Positions 33,416 through 42,810 of a stretch of 64,000 nucleotides of DNA are shown one piece after another (position 1 is the stretch's first letter; each line of letters opens with the position of its first letter). The position numbers were made by a program, and so were the translations under genes. The notes under the pieces are model-generated. The model made no database searches and was not told where the DNA came from. It saw nothing but the letters and a program-made list of their open reading frames with translations. This stretch comes from Streptomyces sp. NBC_00376 (GTDB lineage: Bacteria; Actinomycetota; Actinomycetes; Streptomycetales; Streptomycetaceae). The stretch is from NCBI RefSeq assembly GCF_036077095.1, contig NZ_CP107960.1, positions 6,138,001 through 6,202,000 of the forward strand. Direction: 5' to 3'.

Positions 33416-35974
33416 TCAGATGGTTTCGGCGTCCGGGGTGTCCACGGCGTCCACGGCGTCCGGGATCGGCTGCTCGGCCCAGATCGTCTTGCCGCGCCGG
33501 GTGTAGCGGCTGCCCCAGCGCGTGGTGAGCTGCGCGACCAGATACAGGCCGCGGCCGCCCTCGTCCGTGAGCAGGGCCCGGCGCATGCGGGGCTGCGTGG
33601 CGCTGGGGTCGGAGACCTCGCAGGTCAGCTGCCCCGCACGGATCAGCCGCACCTCGACCGGGCCACCGGCGTGCCGGATGGCGTTGGTGACCAGCTCGCT
33701 CAGCACCAGCTCGGTGGTGAAGACGAGCTCCTCCAGCCCCCACTCGCGCAGCTGCTGCGCCGCGTCCTGCCGGACCTGGGCGACGGCGGCCGGGTCGGTG
33801 GCCACGGGCCAGACGGATGTGTTGCCGGGCGGCACCGCATGGGTGCGGGCGAGCAACAGGGTCACGTCGTCGGCGAGTTGGTGTGCGGGCCGGGCGGAGA
33901 TGATCTCCTGGCCGAGTTCGCGCAACGGTGCGGTGGCGGCGCCGGGGCGGGCCAGCCGGCGGCTCAGCTCGGCCATGCCCTCGTCGAGGTCGCTGTCGCG
34001 GCCCTCGATCAGCCCGTCGGTGTAGAGCGCGAGCAGGCTGCCGGGCGCCAGTTCCACCTCGGTCACCTCGAAGGGCAGACCGTTGACGCCCAGCGGCGGC
34101 CCGGGGCTGAGGGGCACGTACGAGACGGTCCCGTCCGGGTCCACGACGGCGGGCGGGGGGTGTCCGGCGGAGACCATCGCGCAGCGCCGTGACACGGGGT
34201 CGTAGACGGCGTACAGGCAGGTGGCGCCGACCGGGTCGGCCCGGAGAAGACCGCTGTGCGACCCGCTTTCGTCCGGTGGGGTGACCGGGCTGGGCCGATC
34301 GGGTCCGTCGTACCGGCCGGACGCACCCGATCCACCTGATCCAGATCCACCCGATCCGCCTGATCCGACGGCTTCGTCCAGCCCGTCCAGCCCTTCCCAT
34401 TCATCCGGCTCGTCCGGTCCGTCCAGCTCGTCCAGCTCGTCCAGCCCGTCCGGCTGTCTGGGCTCGTCGCGGAGCTGGGACACCAGGTCGTCGAGGTGCA
34501 CCATCAGCTCGTCCGGCTCCAGATCGAGATCGGCGAGGGTGCGGACGGCGGTACGGAGCCGCCCCATGGTGGCGGTGGCCCCAAGACCGTGGCCGATCAC
34601 ATCCCCGGCGACCAGGGCGACCCGGGCGGAGGACAGCGGGATCACGTCGAACCAGTCGCCGCCGACGCCTCTGGCGGTGTCGGCCGGCAGGTAGAAGCCG
34701 GAGGTGGTCACGGCGACGGTCTCGGCGTGCGCGGGCGGCAGCAGGCTGCGCTGCAGGCCGATGGCGGCCCGGTGTTCCCGGGTGTAGCGGCGGGCGTTGT
34801 CCAGGGCGAGGGCCGCGCGGGCGGCGATCTCGCACAGGAGGTCCAGGTCGGCCGGCGCGTAGACGGGCCGGCCGGGGCCGCGCCGCACGGTCACCCGGCC
34901 GAGGAAGCCGCCCCGGGCCCGCAGCGGGGCGGTCATCGACACGGGGGAGTCACCGACGGCCGGGGCACAGCGGGCATCGGCCGGGGCCACGGTGCCGGTC
35001 GCCACCTCCTCGGCCCCTTCCCCGGCCGCCGCGGTCAGCCGGAGCGGCACCGTCCCGTCCTTGCCGGGAGCCGGCTCCTCGCCCGTGAACACCGCTCGGG
35101 CGATCTCCACCACGGCGAGGTCGGCCAGGCCGGGCACCAGCACGGCGGCCAGCTCCTCGCCGGTGCCGGCGACGGACAGCGATCCGCCGACGGCGGCGGT
35201 GGCGCGGTGCAGGATCGCCAGGCGCTCGTCGGAGCGGCGCTGCTCGGTGATGTCCGTGAACAGCGCGGTGACGCCGAAGACCTGCCCGTCCGGCGCCTGG
35301 AGCCGGAACGCCGAGACGGCCATCACCACCCCGCCGCCGGGATCCTCGATGGTCCGTACGGTCTCCTCCGCCAGGATCAGCGGCCGGCCGGTCCGCAGCA
35401 CCTCGCGCAGCCGCCGCTCGATCGCCGCCGCGCCCGGCGCCTCCAGGAAGTCCCCCAGCCGATGGTTGCGCAGATCCGGCAGGAGGCCGGTGTACGGCAG
35501 CAGATGGGTGTTGGTCCTGACCAGCCGCAGTTCCGCGTCGAACACGGCGAGACCCAGCCGGTCCTGCAGGAAGAGCTCCCGGGTGAACGCCTGGTCCTGC
35601 TGCCACTGGGCGACCGTCCCGGCGGGCGCCCACAGCACGAAGAACCGGGCCGCGCCCGCGGACGTCCCGGCGCCGTCGCCCGTCAGCGGGAGCACCTGGT
35701 AGGCGATGCCCAGCTCCTCGCCCCGGCCGGTACGCACCGTGGTCTCGCCGTACCAGGAGCTCGTCCGGTACTCACCGGGCGGTTCGGGCCAGCCGTCCGG
35801 ATCCGCGAGCAGCTCCATGGCGGAACGGCCGCAGGCCTGGTCGGCGGGGAGCGAGAACAGCTCCTCCGCCGCGGGTGTCCAGCCGATGATCAGTCCGTCC
35901 CCGTCGAGCAGGGCCCCGGCCGCGCCGTCCGCGAACGGGAGCCCGTTGTGCCCGGGGGCGCCAGGGAGGGTCAT
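33416..35974 (-). CDS. PAS-GAF-SpoIIE phosphatase with C-terminal anti-sigma kinase domain
   Basis: Signalling protein of 852 residues. Order: PAS (about 10-110), second PAS (about 125-245, ending FTDITEQRRSDERL), GAF (about 255-395), SpoIIE/PP2C phosphatase (about 415-685; GGDWFD, GDVIGHG, LYTDGL, DDVTLLLAR), and HATPase of RsbW type (about 710-835; ELVTNAIRHAGG). Such proteins set partner-switching of sigma factors. Odd: a low-complexity insert at about 507-549, Asp/Glu/Leu repeats then Gly/Ser repeats, splits the phosphatase domain. Start: the ATG at 35974 follows GAGG; a GTG at 35983 overlaps it. Confidence 0.93.
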   Translation of the reverse strand: MTLPGAPGHNGLPFADGAAGALLDGDGLIIGWTPAAEELFSLPADQACGRSAMELLADPDGWPEPPGEYRTSSWYGETTVRTGRGEELGIAYQVLPLTGDGAGTSAGAARFFVLWAPAGTVAQWQQDQAFTRELFLQDRLGLAVFDAELRLVRTNTHLLPYTGLLPDLRNHRLGDFLEAPGAAAIERRLREVLRTGRPLILAEETVRTIEDPGGGVVMAVSAFRLQAPDGQVFGVTALFTDITEQRRSDERLAILHRATAAVGGSLSVAGTGEELAAVLVPGLADLAVVEIARAVFTGEEPAPGKDGTVPLRLTAAAGEGAEEVATGTVAPADARCAPAVGDSPVSMTAPLRARGGFLGRVTVRRGPGRPVYAPADLDLLCEIAARAALALDNARRYTREHRAAIGLQRSLLPPAHAETVAVTTSGFYLPADTARGVGGDWFDVIPLSSARVALVAGDVIGHGLGATATMGRLRTAVRTLADLDLEPDELMVHLDDLVSQLRDEPRQPDGLDELDELDGPDEPDEWEGLDGLDEAVGSGGSGGSGSGGSGASGRYDGPDRPSPVTPPDESGSHSGLLRADPVGATCLYAVYDPVSRRCAMVSAGHPPPAVVDPDGTVSYVPLSPGPPLGVNGLPFEVTEVELAPGSLLALYTDGLIEGRDSDLDEGMAELSRRLARPGAATAPLRELGQEIISARPAHQLADDVTLLLARTHAVPPGNTSVWPVATDPAAVAQVRQDAAQQLREWGLEELVFTTELVLSELVTNAIRHAGGPVEVRLIRAGQLTCEVSDPSATQPRMRRALLTDEGGRGLYLVAQLTTRWGSRYTRRGKTIWAEQPIPDAVDAVDTPDAETI

Positions 35975-36167
35975 GCCGTCCACCTCGTACTCAGCTCCCT
36001 CTCCCGGCCCTGCCCTGCCGACGGTCCCGCGCCGCGTCCACGGACGTCTCCATCATCCCTCGGCTCGTTCCGGTCGCCAGTTCCGGCAGCCCGGTTCCGG
36101 CCGCCACCGGCCGGGTCGGTCCGCGGTGGGGCACTATTCGTTCAGTCACTGCGTGGGAGGGTTCTGC

Positions 36168-37040
36168 ATGTCCGATCGCACCGATGGAAGCCGCGGTTCT
36201 CTGCTGGCGGTGAGCGACCTGCACGTGGGTATGGCGGACAATCGCCCCCTCGCCGAGTCCCTGCGGCCCGGTTCGGACGACGACTGGCTCATCGTCGCCG
36301 GTGACGTGGCGGAGCGCATGGCGGACGTGGAGTGGGCGTTACGGCTGCTCGCGGGCCGGTTCGAGCGGGTGATCTGGACCCCGGGGAACCACGAGTTGTG
36401 GACGCCCGAGAGCGATCCGGTCCGGCTGCGGGGCCAGGAGCGGTACGAGCACCTGGTCGGGTTCTGCCGGAGCCTCGGGGTGGTCACCCCGGAGGATCCG
36501 TACCCGCTGTGGTCCGGGCCCGACGGGCCGGTGGCCGTCGCGCCGGTGTTCGTGCTGTACGACTACAGCTTCCGGGCGCCGGGCACGGCGACCAAGGAGG
36601 AGTCCCTGGCCTACGCGTACCGGACGGGGGTGGTGTGCACCGACGAGTTCCTGCTGCACCCGGACCCGTATCCGAGCCGTGACGCCTGGTGCCGGGAGCG
36701 GGTGGCGGAGACGGAGAAGCGGCTGGCGGCACACGATCCCGAGATCCCGCTGGTCCTCGCCGGCCACTGGCCGCTGGTGCGCGAACCGATGGACGTCCTG
36801 CGGTACCCCGAGTTCGCCCAGTGGTGCGGCACCCGGCTCACCGCCGACTGGCACCGGCGGTTCGGCGTGGCGGCGGTGGTCTACGGCCATCTGCACATAC
36901 CCCGTACGACCTGGTACGACGGGGTGCGCTTCGAAGAGGTCTCCGTCGGATACCCGAGGGAATGGCGCAGACGCGGCCACCCCAGGGGCCTGCTGCGGCA
37001 GATCCTCCCGTACGACGACGACCGGAGCGGCGGCCCATGA
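36168..37040 (+). CDS. Calcineurin-like metallophosphoesterase
   Basis: Dinuclear-metal phosphoesterase, 290 residues, cytoplasmic. Metal-binding motifs: SDLH (Asp17, His19), GDVAER (Asp46), GNHE (Asn74, His75), AGHWP and GHLHIP near the C-terminus, all intact. The ATG at 36168 follows GGGAGGG. The C-terminus is basic (REWRRRGHPRG). Relatives occur in Streptomyces beside various metabolic genes and their substrate is not established. It is divergent from the SpoIIE-type gene and convergent with the glycosyltransferase. Confidence 0.92.
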   Translation: MSDRTDGSRGSLLAVSDLHVGMADNRPLAESLRPGSDDDWLIVAGDVAERMADVEWALRLLAGRFERVIWTPGNHELWTPESDPVRLRGQERYEHLVGFCRSLGVVTPEDPYPLWSGPDGPVAVAPVFVLYDYSFRAPGTATKEESLAYAYRTGVVCTDEFLLHPDPYPSRDAWCRERVAETEKRLAAHDPEIPLVLAGHWPLVREPMDVLRYPEFAQWCGTRLTADWHRRFGVAAVVYGHLHIPRTTWYDGVRFEEVSVGYPREWRRRGHPRGLLRQILPYDDDRSGGP

Positions 37041-37116
37041 TGCCGAGCTGCTGAGCCGGACCATGGGCCGGGACGCGGATCCGGGCGTCGTGATCCAGCC
37101 GCCGCGGGGCGGCGGA

Positions 37117-38019
37117 TCAGATGACCGGCGGCCGGCCCAGTTTCGTCATCCGCCACACCGTGCGCCAGCGCATCGGCTGCCTTCGCCCGCACGGGGTACG
37201 GACGCCCTCGGCGAAGCCGCCGGCCCAGGCGCGCAGACCCGTCGCCGAGCGGGTGCGGGCCACGGTGAGGAGGGTCCAGGTGCCCAGGTAGGCAGGGACC
37301 AGGGGGAGGGGCAGGTTCCGGCGGGCCAGCCAGACCCGGTTGCGGGCCGTCATCCGGTAGTAGACGGAGTGCCTGGCCGGGGAGGTCTTGGGGTGCTGGA
37401 GCAGCAGGTCGGGCTCGTAGAGGATCTTCCAGCCCGCGTCGAGCGCCCGCCAGGACAGGTCCGTCTCCTCGTGGGTGAAGAAGAACTCCGCGGGCCAGGG
37501 ACCGGTCTGGGCGAGCATCTTCATGGAGAAGGCGTGGCCGCCGCCCAGGAACGCGGTGACCGGTCCGCCCCGCATCGGGTCGGTGGCGCGCAGCCGGGGC
37601 ACGTGGCGGCGCTGGGTCTCGCCGTGCTCGTCGGCGATCCGGAAGCCGACGATGCCGAGCCGCGGGTCGGCGGCGAACAGCTCCCGGACCTTGCGGAACA
37701 CCCCGTTGTCGACCAGGAGCCCGTCGTCGTCGAGTTCGATGACGACATCCACGTCGCCGAACTCCGCCAGCCTCTGCAGGGCGACGTTGCGGCCCCCGGG
37801 GCAGCCCAGGTTCTCGGGCAGCTCGATCGTCGTCACCCCGCCGGACAGATCGGACAGGCCGGGAAAGGCGCTGAAGTCGGGGAGGGGCGATCCGTTGCCC
37901 ACCACGACGAGCCGGTGCGGACGGACGTCCTGCCCGGCCACCGAGGCCAGCAGGGCCTCGACCTCCTGCGGGCGATCGCCCATGGTGATGACGGATACGG
38001 CGATGCGTGGTTCGGGCAC
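37117..38019 (-). CDS. Family 2 glycosyltransferase
   Basis: Nucleotide-sugar-dependent glycosyltransferase (GT-A fold), 300 residues. Seen: IAVSVITMGDRPQEVEALL at the N-terminus, VVGNGS, ENLGCPGGRNVAL, the metal-binding DDD in VVIELDDDGLL, GGGHAFSMKML, and EETDLSWRALDAGW typical of rhamnosyl/galactosyl-type GT2 enzymes. A hydrophobic segment near the C-terminus may touch the membrane. Start: the GTG at 38019 with AGGAG at 8 bases. Acceptor unknown, likely a surface polysaccharide or glycolipid. Confidence 0.9.
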   Translation of the reverse strand: MPEPRIAVSVITMGDRPQEVEALLASVAGQDVRPHRLVVVGNGSPLPDFSAFPGLSDLSGGVTTIELPENLGCPGGRNVALQRLAEFGDVDVVIELDDDGLLVDNGVFRKVRELFAADPRLGIVGFRIADEHGETQRRHVPRLRATDPMRGGPVTAFLGGGHAFSMKMLAQTGPWPAEFFFTHEETDLSWRALDAGWKILYEPDLLLQHPKTSPARHSVYYRMTARNRVWLARRNLPLPLVPAYLGTWTLLTVARTRSATGLRAWAGGFAEGVRTPCGRRQPMRWRTVWRMTKLGRPPVI

Positions 38020-38126
38020 GGTCGGCACTCCTGGTCTCGCTCCGGTGCCCGCGATCGTAGCCCCAAGAGCTGGTCGCCCGTTGTTCAGCCACCTGTTGCC
38101 GCCCCGCCATGCCCCGTGACCCTTGG

Positions 38127-38528
38127 TCAGGATGCGGTGCCGGGGCTCTGCGGGGACGGGGCGAGCGGGGAGCGCGGGCGTGCCGCGACGCGTCGCACAT
38201 GCCGGTCGAAGACGGCTGCCGCGTCGGGGGTGAGGGTGCGCAGGGCCACCATCGCCGTCACGATGACGTCGCAGAGCTCGGCCTCCACGTCCTGCCATGA
38301 ATGGCTGGCGCCCTTGCGCGGGTTCTGGCCGGCCGCCCCGATGACGGCCTGGGCGACCTCGCCCACCTCCTCCGACAGCTTCAGCATCCTCAGCAGCAGA
38401 TCCTGCTCGGGCGGGATGCCGGTCTCCGCGTCGAGCCAGCCGTGCAGCTCGTCGATCGTCCGCCAGGTGTCGTGGTCCCGGTCCTCGCGGTCGTGGTCCT
38501 CGTGGGCATGGGTGCTCTGCTGGTCCAT
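38127..38528 (-). CDS. MazG-like nucleotide pyrophosphohydrolase
   Basis: All-alpha NTP pyrophosphatase fold, 133 residues. Metal-binding residues Glu53, Glu54 and Glu57 (LSEEVGEV) and Glu84/Asp87 (ELCDV) are present. The N-terminal 20 residues are rich in His, Asp and Glu, unlike the family core, and might bind metal. Hydrolyses non-canonical nucleoside triphosphates in relatives. The ATG at 38528 is used. It lies 23 bp downstream of the PhzF gene, so probably in one transcript. Confidence 0.87.
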   Translation of the reverse strand: MDQQSTHAHEDHDREDRDHDTWRTIDELHGWLDAETGIPPEQDLLLRMLKLSEEVGEVAQAVIGAAGQNPRKGASHSWQDVEAELCDVIVTAMVALRTLTPDAAAVFDRHVRRVAARPRSPLAPSPQSPGTAS

Positions 38529-38551
38529 GGTGCCCAGCCTGCCAGGACCGG

Positions 38552-39463
38552 TCAGCCCCCGATGCGGGTTCCGGTTCCGCTCACCCGCACCCGGGCGTCG
38601 TCCGCCCGCAGTTCGACCGTGAGTGTGCCGGGGCGGCCCATGTCCTCGCCCTGGTGGAGAGTGAGGACCGCCGCTTCGGGAACGAGGCCCCGGTCACGGA
38701 GATAGGCGCCGAAGGCGGCCGCCGCAGCGCCCGTGGCGGGGTCCTCGACGACGCCGCCGACCGGGAACGGGTCGCGGACGTGGAAGACGTCCGGCGCGGC
38801 CCGCCACACCAGTTGCAGGGTCGTCAGGTCCAGCCGGTGCATCAGCGCTTCGAGGCGCGCGAAGTCGTACGAGAGGTCGGCGAGACGTTCACGGGTCGCG
38901 GCGGCCAGCACCAGGTGACGGGCGCCCGCGAAGGCGATCCGGGGCGGCAGGGACGGGTCGAGATCGGCGGCCGGCCAGTCCAGCGCGGCGAGCGCCTCGG
39001 CCAGGTCGTCGGGGGCGATGTCCATGACGTCCGGTTCGACGCTGGTGAGCGTGGCACGGAGCTCGGCGCCCTCCCGGGTGACGGTGACCGGGACCGTGCC
39101 CGCGCGCGTGTCGAACACCAGGTCGCCGGGGCCGTCGCGCTCGGCCAGGGCGAGGGCCGTCGCGACGGTGGCGTGGCCGCAGAACGGGACCTCGGCCTTC
39201 GGGCTGAAGTAGCGGATGGCGTACTCCCGGGCGCCCGGCGCCCCAGTGCCGACGGGTTCGCCCTCGCTCGGTTCGTTGTCGGCCGGCTCTCCCCGCCCGG
39301 TCAGGAACGCCGACTCGCTGTACCCCAGCTCCGCAGCGACGGCCAGCATGGCGGCGTCGTCGAGTCCGGACGCGTCGAGGACCACCCCGGCGGGATTGCC
39401 GCCCTCGGGGTCGGCGGAGAACGCGGTGTAGCGCAGGACCTGGGTATCCGGATGACGGCTCAT
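38552..39463 (-). CDS. PhzF family isomerase-like protein
   Basis: PhzF/diaminopimelate-epimerase fold, 303 residues. Seen: N-terminal FSADPEGGNPAGVVLD, YSESAFL with the catalytic-type Glu, PFCGHATVATALAL, and the C-terminal DPATGAAAAAFGAYL; both symmetric lobes are complete. Family members isomerise small acids; the substrate here is unknown. The ATG at 39463 fits the conserved start. A second, shorter PhzF protein is encoded at 61319-62005. Confidence 0.92.
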   Translation of the reverse strand: MSRHPDTQVLRYTAFSADPEGGNPAGVVLDASGLDDAAMLAVAAELGYSESAFLTGRGEPADNEPSEGEPVGTGAPGAREYAIRYFSPKAEVPFCGHATVATALALAERDGPGDLVFDTRAGTVPVTVTREGAELRATLTSVEPDVMDIAPDDLAEALAALDWPAADLDPSLPPRIAFAGARHLVLAAATRERLADLSYDFARLEALMHRLDLTTLQLVWRAAPDVFHVRDPFPVGGVVEDPATGAAAAAFGAYLRDRGLVPEAAVLTLHQGEDMGRPGTLTVELRADDARVRVSGTGTRIGG

Positions 39464-39551
39464 GCCGCAGGTCAACCGTGTCGCGGCCCGGGGCATTCCC
39501 ACCGGTCGGCCGGAGCGGGGGCGGGAGCGCCCCGGGCCGCGGTCGCCCGGC

Positions 39552-40019
39552 TCAGTGGCAGTTCTTGGTGCCCTTGTCGGACTTCGTCCAGGAGCAGGAG
39601 TCCTGGAGCCTGCCGTTCGGCTTGATCAGCCGGGCCTTGTCACCGGTGTTGTTCCACACGTACGAACCGCGGTTCCAGTACACGTTGCCCGACGCGTTCT
39701 TGCCCCGGCCGGTGTGGACCTTGACGGTCTTGCCCGCGCCGATGGTGTAGCTGCCGAAGGTGTACGTGTAGCCGGTGTTGTCCTTGAGCTTGTAGCCCTT
39801 GAGCTGGAGCTTCGACTTGCCGTTGTTGTGGATGTCCACCCACTCGGCGTTGAGGGACGAGTTGCTGCGGGTGTCCTTGCCGGGGCTGTCGTACTGGATC
39901 TTGCCGAGGTGCAGCCCGCCCTGGTGCGAGGCGGCCGAGGCGGGGGCGGAGACGAGCAGCGAGCCGGCCAGGGCGGTGGCGGCCGCCAGGGCGAGGGGTG
40001 CCGCGGTGCGTATGCGCAT
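39552..40019 (-). CDS. Secreted lamin-tail-domain protein
   Basis: 155 residues: Sec signal peptide (about 1-29, ending VSAPASAAS), then a single lamin tail domain (about 35-130) with LGKIQYDSPG, NAEWVDIHNNG, LQLKGYKL and the closing Asn/Gly strand. Two C-terminal cysteines (near 143 and 154) may pair. Extracellular, small and basic. The domain is found in secreted nucleases and surface proteins, but alone it has no known activity. Confidence 0.9.
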   Translation of the reverse strand: MRIRTAAPLALAAATALAGSLLVSAPASAASHQGGLHLGKIQYDSPGKDTRSNSSLNAEWVDIHNNGKSKLQLKGYKLKDNTGYTYTFGSYTIGAGKTVKVHTGRGKNASGNVYWNRGSYVWNNTGDKARLIKPNGRLQDSCSWTKSDKGTKNCH

Positions 40020-40166
40020 GCTGTGTTCCTTGCGTGGAGTTCCGGTGAAGGAGTGTCAGCATAAGGGCGGCGCGCGGCACCCCGGAGCGCGGGCGCTCAC
40101 TACGCCCGGATTCCGGTCATTCGGGCAGCAACTGCCCTTGGTGGGCCGCTCGTCGGGGCCGTCCCG

Positions 40167-40964
40167 TCAGCCGCGCCCCACGTACGGCATCGCCGTCGCC
40201 AGTACCGTCGCGAACTGCATGTTCGCCTCCAGAGGCAGCTCCGCCATGTGGAGCACCGTCCGGGCCACGTCCGCCGCCGCCATCACCGGCTCGACCGCGA
40301 GTTCGCCGTTGGCCTGGAGGATGCCGGTCCGCATCTGCTCGGTCATGTCCGTGGCCGCGTTGCCGATGTCGATCTGCCCGCAGGCGATCCGGTACGGACG
40401 CCCGTCCAGCGACAGCGACTTCGTCAGCCCCGTCATGGCGTGCTTGGTCGTGGTGTAGGCGACCGAGTGCGGGCGCGGCGCGTGGGCGGAGATCGAGCCG
40501 TTGTTGATGATCCGGCCGCCCTGCGGGTCCTGTTCCTTCATCAGCCGGTACGCCGCCTGCGCGCACAGGAACGCGCCCGTGACGTTCACGTCCACCACCG
40601 CTCGCCAGTCCGCCACCGAGAGGTCCTCCACGGGGACGGAACGCGGGCCGAACGTACCCGCGTTGTTGAAGAGCAGGTCGAGGCGGCCGAAGCACTCCCG
40701 TACCGAGGAGAAGAGCGCGGTCACGTCCTCGGGGCGGGACACGTCGGCGGGGACGGTGATCACCCGGGCGTGCTCCCCGGCCAGCGCGGCCGTCTCGGCG
40801 AGCGGTCCGGGCCGCCGGCCCGCGAGCGCCACCGACCAGCCGGCGCCGGTCAGGGCGAGCGCCACCGCGCGGCCGATGCCGGAGCCCGCGCCCGTCACGA
40901 CCGCCGTCTTCGGACCGGACTCCGGGCCGGACTGCGGATCGAAATTCAACAGTTTGTTGCTCAT
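40167..40964 (-). CDS. Short-chain dehydrogenase/reductase
   Basis: Classical SDR, 265 residues. Seen: cofactor motif TGAGSGIG (about 22-29), NNAG, and the catalytic Ser...Tyr-x3-Lys in [20 protein letters not shown]. Arg after the glycine motif (AGRR) suggests NADP. The ATG at 40964 ([10 protein letters not shown]) begins a 15-residue non-conserved leader. Divergent from phoD; single gene. Substrate unknown. Confidence 0.9.
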   Translation of the reverse strand: MSNKLLNFDPQSGPESGPKTAVVTGAGSGIGRAVALALTGAGWSVALAGRRPGPLAETAALAGEHARVITVPADVSRPEDVTALFSSVRECFGRLDLLFNNAGTFGPRSVPVEDLSVADWRAVVDVNVTGAFLCAQAAYRLMKEQDPQGGRIINNGSISAHAPRPHSVAYTTTKHAMTGLTKSLSLDGRPYRIACGQIDIGNAATDMTEQMRTGILQANGELAVEPVMAAADVARTVLHMAELPLEANMQFATVLATAMPYVGRG

Positions 40965-41181
40965 GACGCCGCAGCGTACGCCCTGCCGCCCCGGGGGTGC
41001 GCGAGGCCGCATGGGGCCGCACGGGGCCGAGGAGGCGCACGGGATGCGCGCTTTGTCCCCGGGGACCCATTGCTGCCGCACTCCTCATCCCCCCGACGCC
41101 CGGACGACGCGAACACGACAGCCGCCCGATGCGCTGGGCCGGTGAACTGCCGCAGTACATCACCAGCCAGGGGAGGGACAG

Positions 41182-42810
41182 ATGACACACTCATCGCACC
41201 AGCAGGAGATGCGCGACGCGGCCAGGCAGGTCGGGCGCCGCCGTTTCCTCACCGTCACCGGCGCGGCCGCCGCGCTCGCCTTCTCGGTCAACCTGCCCGC
41301 CGCGGGCACCGCGAGCGCCGCCGAGCTGGACGCGAAGAAGATCGGCGACGACCCGTTCACCCTCGGCGTCGCCTCCGGCGACCCGCTTCCCGACTCGGTC
41401 CTGCTGTGGACGAGACTCGCGCCGCGCCCCTACGAGCCCGGCAGCGGACTGCCCCGGGCCCGGGTGCAGGTGCGCTGGGAACTCGCCCGCGACGAGCGGT
41501 TCTCCCGCGTCGTGCGGCGCGGATCGGCCACCGCCCACCCGGAGTTCGACCACAGCGTCCACGTCGAGGTCAAGGGCCTCGAAGCCGACCGCGTCTTCTA
41601 CTACCGCTTCCGCACCGGAACGTGGACCAGCCCCGTCGGCCGGACCCGCACCGCGCCCGCCCGCGGCGCCCGCAACAGCTCGCTGAGCCTGGCCGCCGTC
41701 TCCTGCCAGGCGTACCACGACGGCTACTTCACCGCGTACAAGCACCTCGCCCAGGAGGACGTCGACGTCGTCTTCCACCTCGGCGACTACCTCTACGAGT
41801 ACGCCGTCAACGCGACCGGCGGCGCCCGCAACCACACCGACCGCAGGCTCCCCGCCCACTACAACCGGGAGACGGTCACGCTGGAGGACTACCGGCTGCG
41901 GTACGGCCTCTACAAGTCCGACCCCGATCTGCGCGCCGCCCACGCCGCACACCCCTTCGTCGTCACCTGGGACGACCACGAGACCGAGAACAACTACGCG
42001 GGCGAGACCCCCGAGAACGACGTCCCGCCGGAGGAGTTCCTGCTGCGCCGGGCCGCCGCGTACCGCGCCTACTGGGAGAACCAGCCGCTGCGCGCCCCGC
42101 AGCGCCCCACCGGCCCCGACATGAGGCTCTACCGGCGCCTGCAGTTCGGCCGGCTCGCCCAGTTCGACATCCTCGACACCCGCCAGTACCGCAGCGACCA
42201 GGCGTACGGCGACGGCTGGCAGACGCCCGGACCGGAGTCCGAGGACCCGTCGCGCACCATGACCGGCGCCACCCAGGAACGCTGGCTGATCGACGGCTGG
42301 CACGCCTCGCGGGCCACCTGGAACGTCGTACCGCAGCAGGTCACCTTCGCCCAGCGGCGCGACGTCCCCACCGGCGCGTTCAAGTTGTCCATGGACGCGT
42401 GGGACGGCTACCCCGCCTCCAGGGCCCGCATCCTGAAGGGCGCCGAGGCCGCCGGGGTCGACAACCTGATGGTGCTGACCGGCGATGTGCACGTCGGCTA
42501 CGGCTTCGACCTGAAGAAGGACTTCGACGACCCCGCCTCCCGCACCCTCGGCACGGAGATCGTCGCCACCTCCATCACCAGCGGCAAGGACGGCTCGGAC
42601 AAGCCCGGCAGCTGGAACAACCAGATGCAGGCCAACCCGCACATGAAGTTCTTCAACGGCCGCCGCGGGTACGCCGTCGTCACACTGGGCCGGGAGCAGG
42701 CACGCGCCGACTACCGCACGGTGTCCGCCGTCACCACCCCCGGCGCGCCCCTCGCGACGGCCGCCTCGTTCGTCACCGAGGTTGGCAACCAGGGCCTCAC
42801 CCCTGCGTGA
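41182..42810 (+). CDS. phoD: PhoD-type alkaline phosphatase, Tat-secreted
   Basis: Secreted Fe/Ca-dependent phosphodiesterase/monoesterase releasing phosphate, 542 residues. Seen: a twin-arginine signal (GRRRFLTVTGAAAAL, about 18-32), then PhoD motifs ASGDPLPDSVLLWTRL, HLGDYLYEYA, TWDDHETENNYAGE, ILDTRQYRSDQ, a late VLTGDVHVG, and a C-terminal strand region. The ATG at 41182 is preceded by GGGGAGGGAC. Usually PhoP-controlled in Streptomyces; I could not find a clear PHO box. The end overlaps the convergent oxidoreductase gene by 14 bp. Confidence 0.94.
   Translation: MTHSSHQQEMRDAARQVGRRRFLTVTGAAAALAFSVNLPAAGTASAAELDAKKIGDDPFTLGVASGDPLPDSVLLWTRLAPRPYEPGSGLPRARVQVRWELARDERFSRVVRRGSATAHPEFDHSVHVEVKGLEADRVFYYRFRTGTWTSPVGRTRTAPARGARNSSLSLAAVSCQAYHDGYFTAYKHLAQEDVDVVFHLGDYLYEYAVNATGGARNHTDRRLPAHYNRETVTLEDYRLRYGLYKSDPDLRAAHAAHPFVVTWDDHETENNYAGETPENDVPPEEFLLRRAAAYRAYWENQPLRAPQRPTGPDMRLYRRLQFGRLAQFDILDTRQYRSDQAYGDGWQTPGPESEDPSRTMTGATQERWLIDGWHASRATWNVVPQQVTFAQRRDVPTGAFKLSMDAWDGYPASRARILKGAEAAGVDNLMVLTGDVHVGYGFDLKKDFDDPASRTLGTEIVATSITSGKDGSDKPGSWNNQMQANPHMKFFNGRRGYAVVTLGREQARADYRTVSAVTTPGAPLATAASFVTEVGNQGLTPA

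Noticed and set aside
40965..41181. PHO box before phoD
   Set aside because: One GGTGAAC (a GTTCACC half-site on the other strand) near 41141 has no convincing 11-bp partner repeats, so I do not call a PhoP operator.
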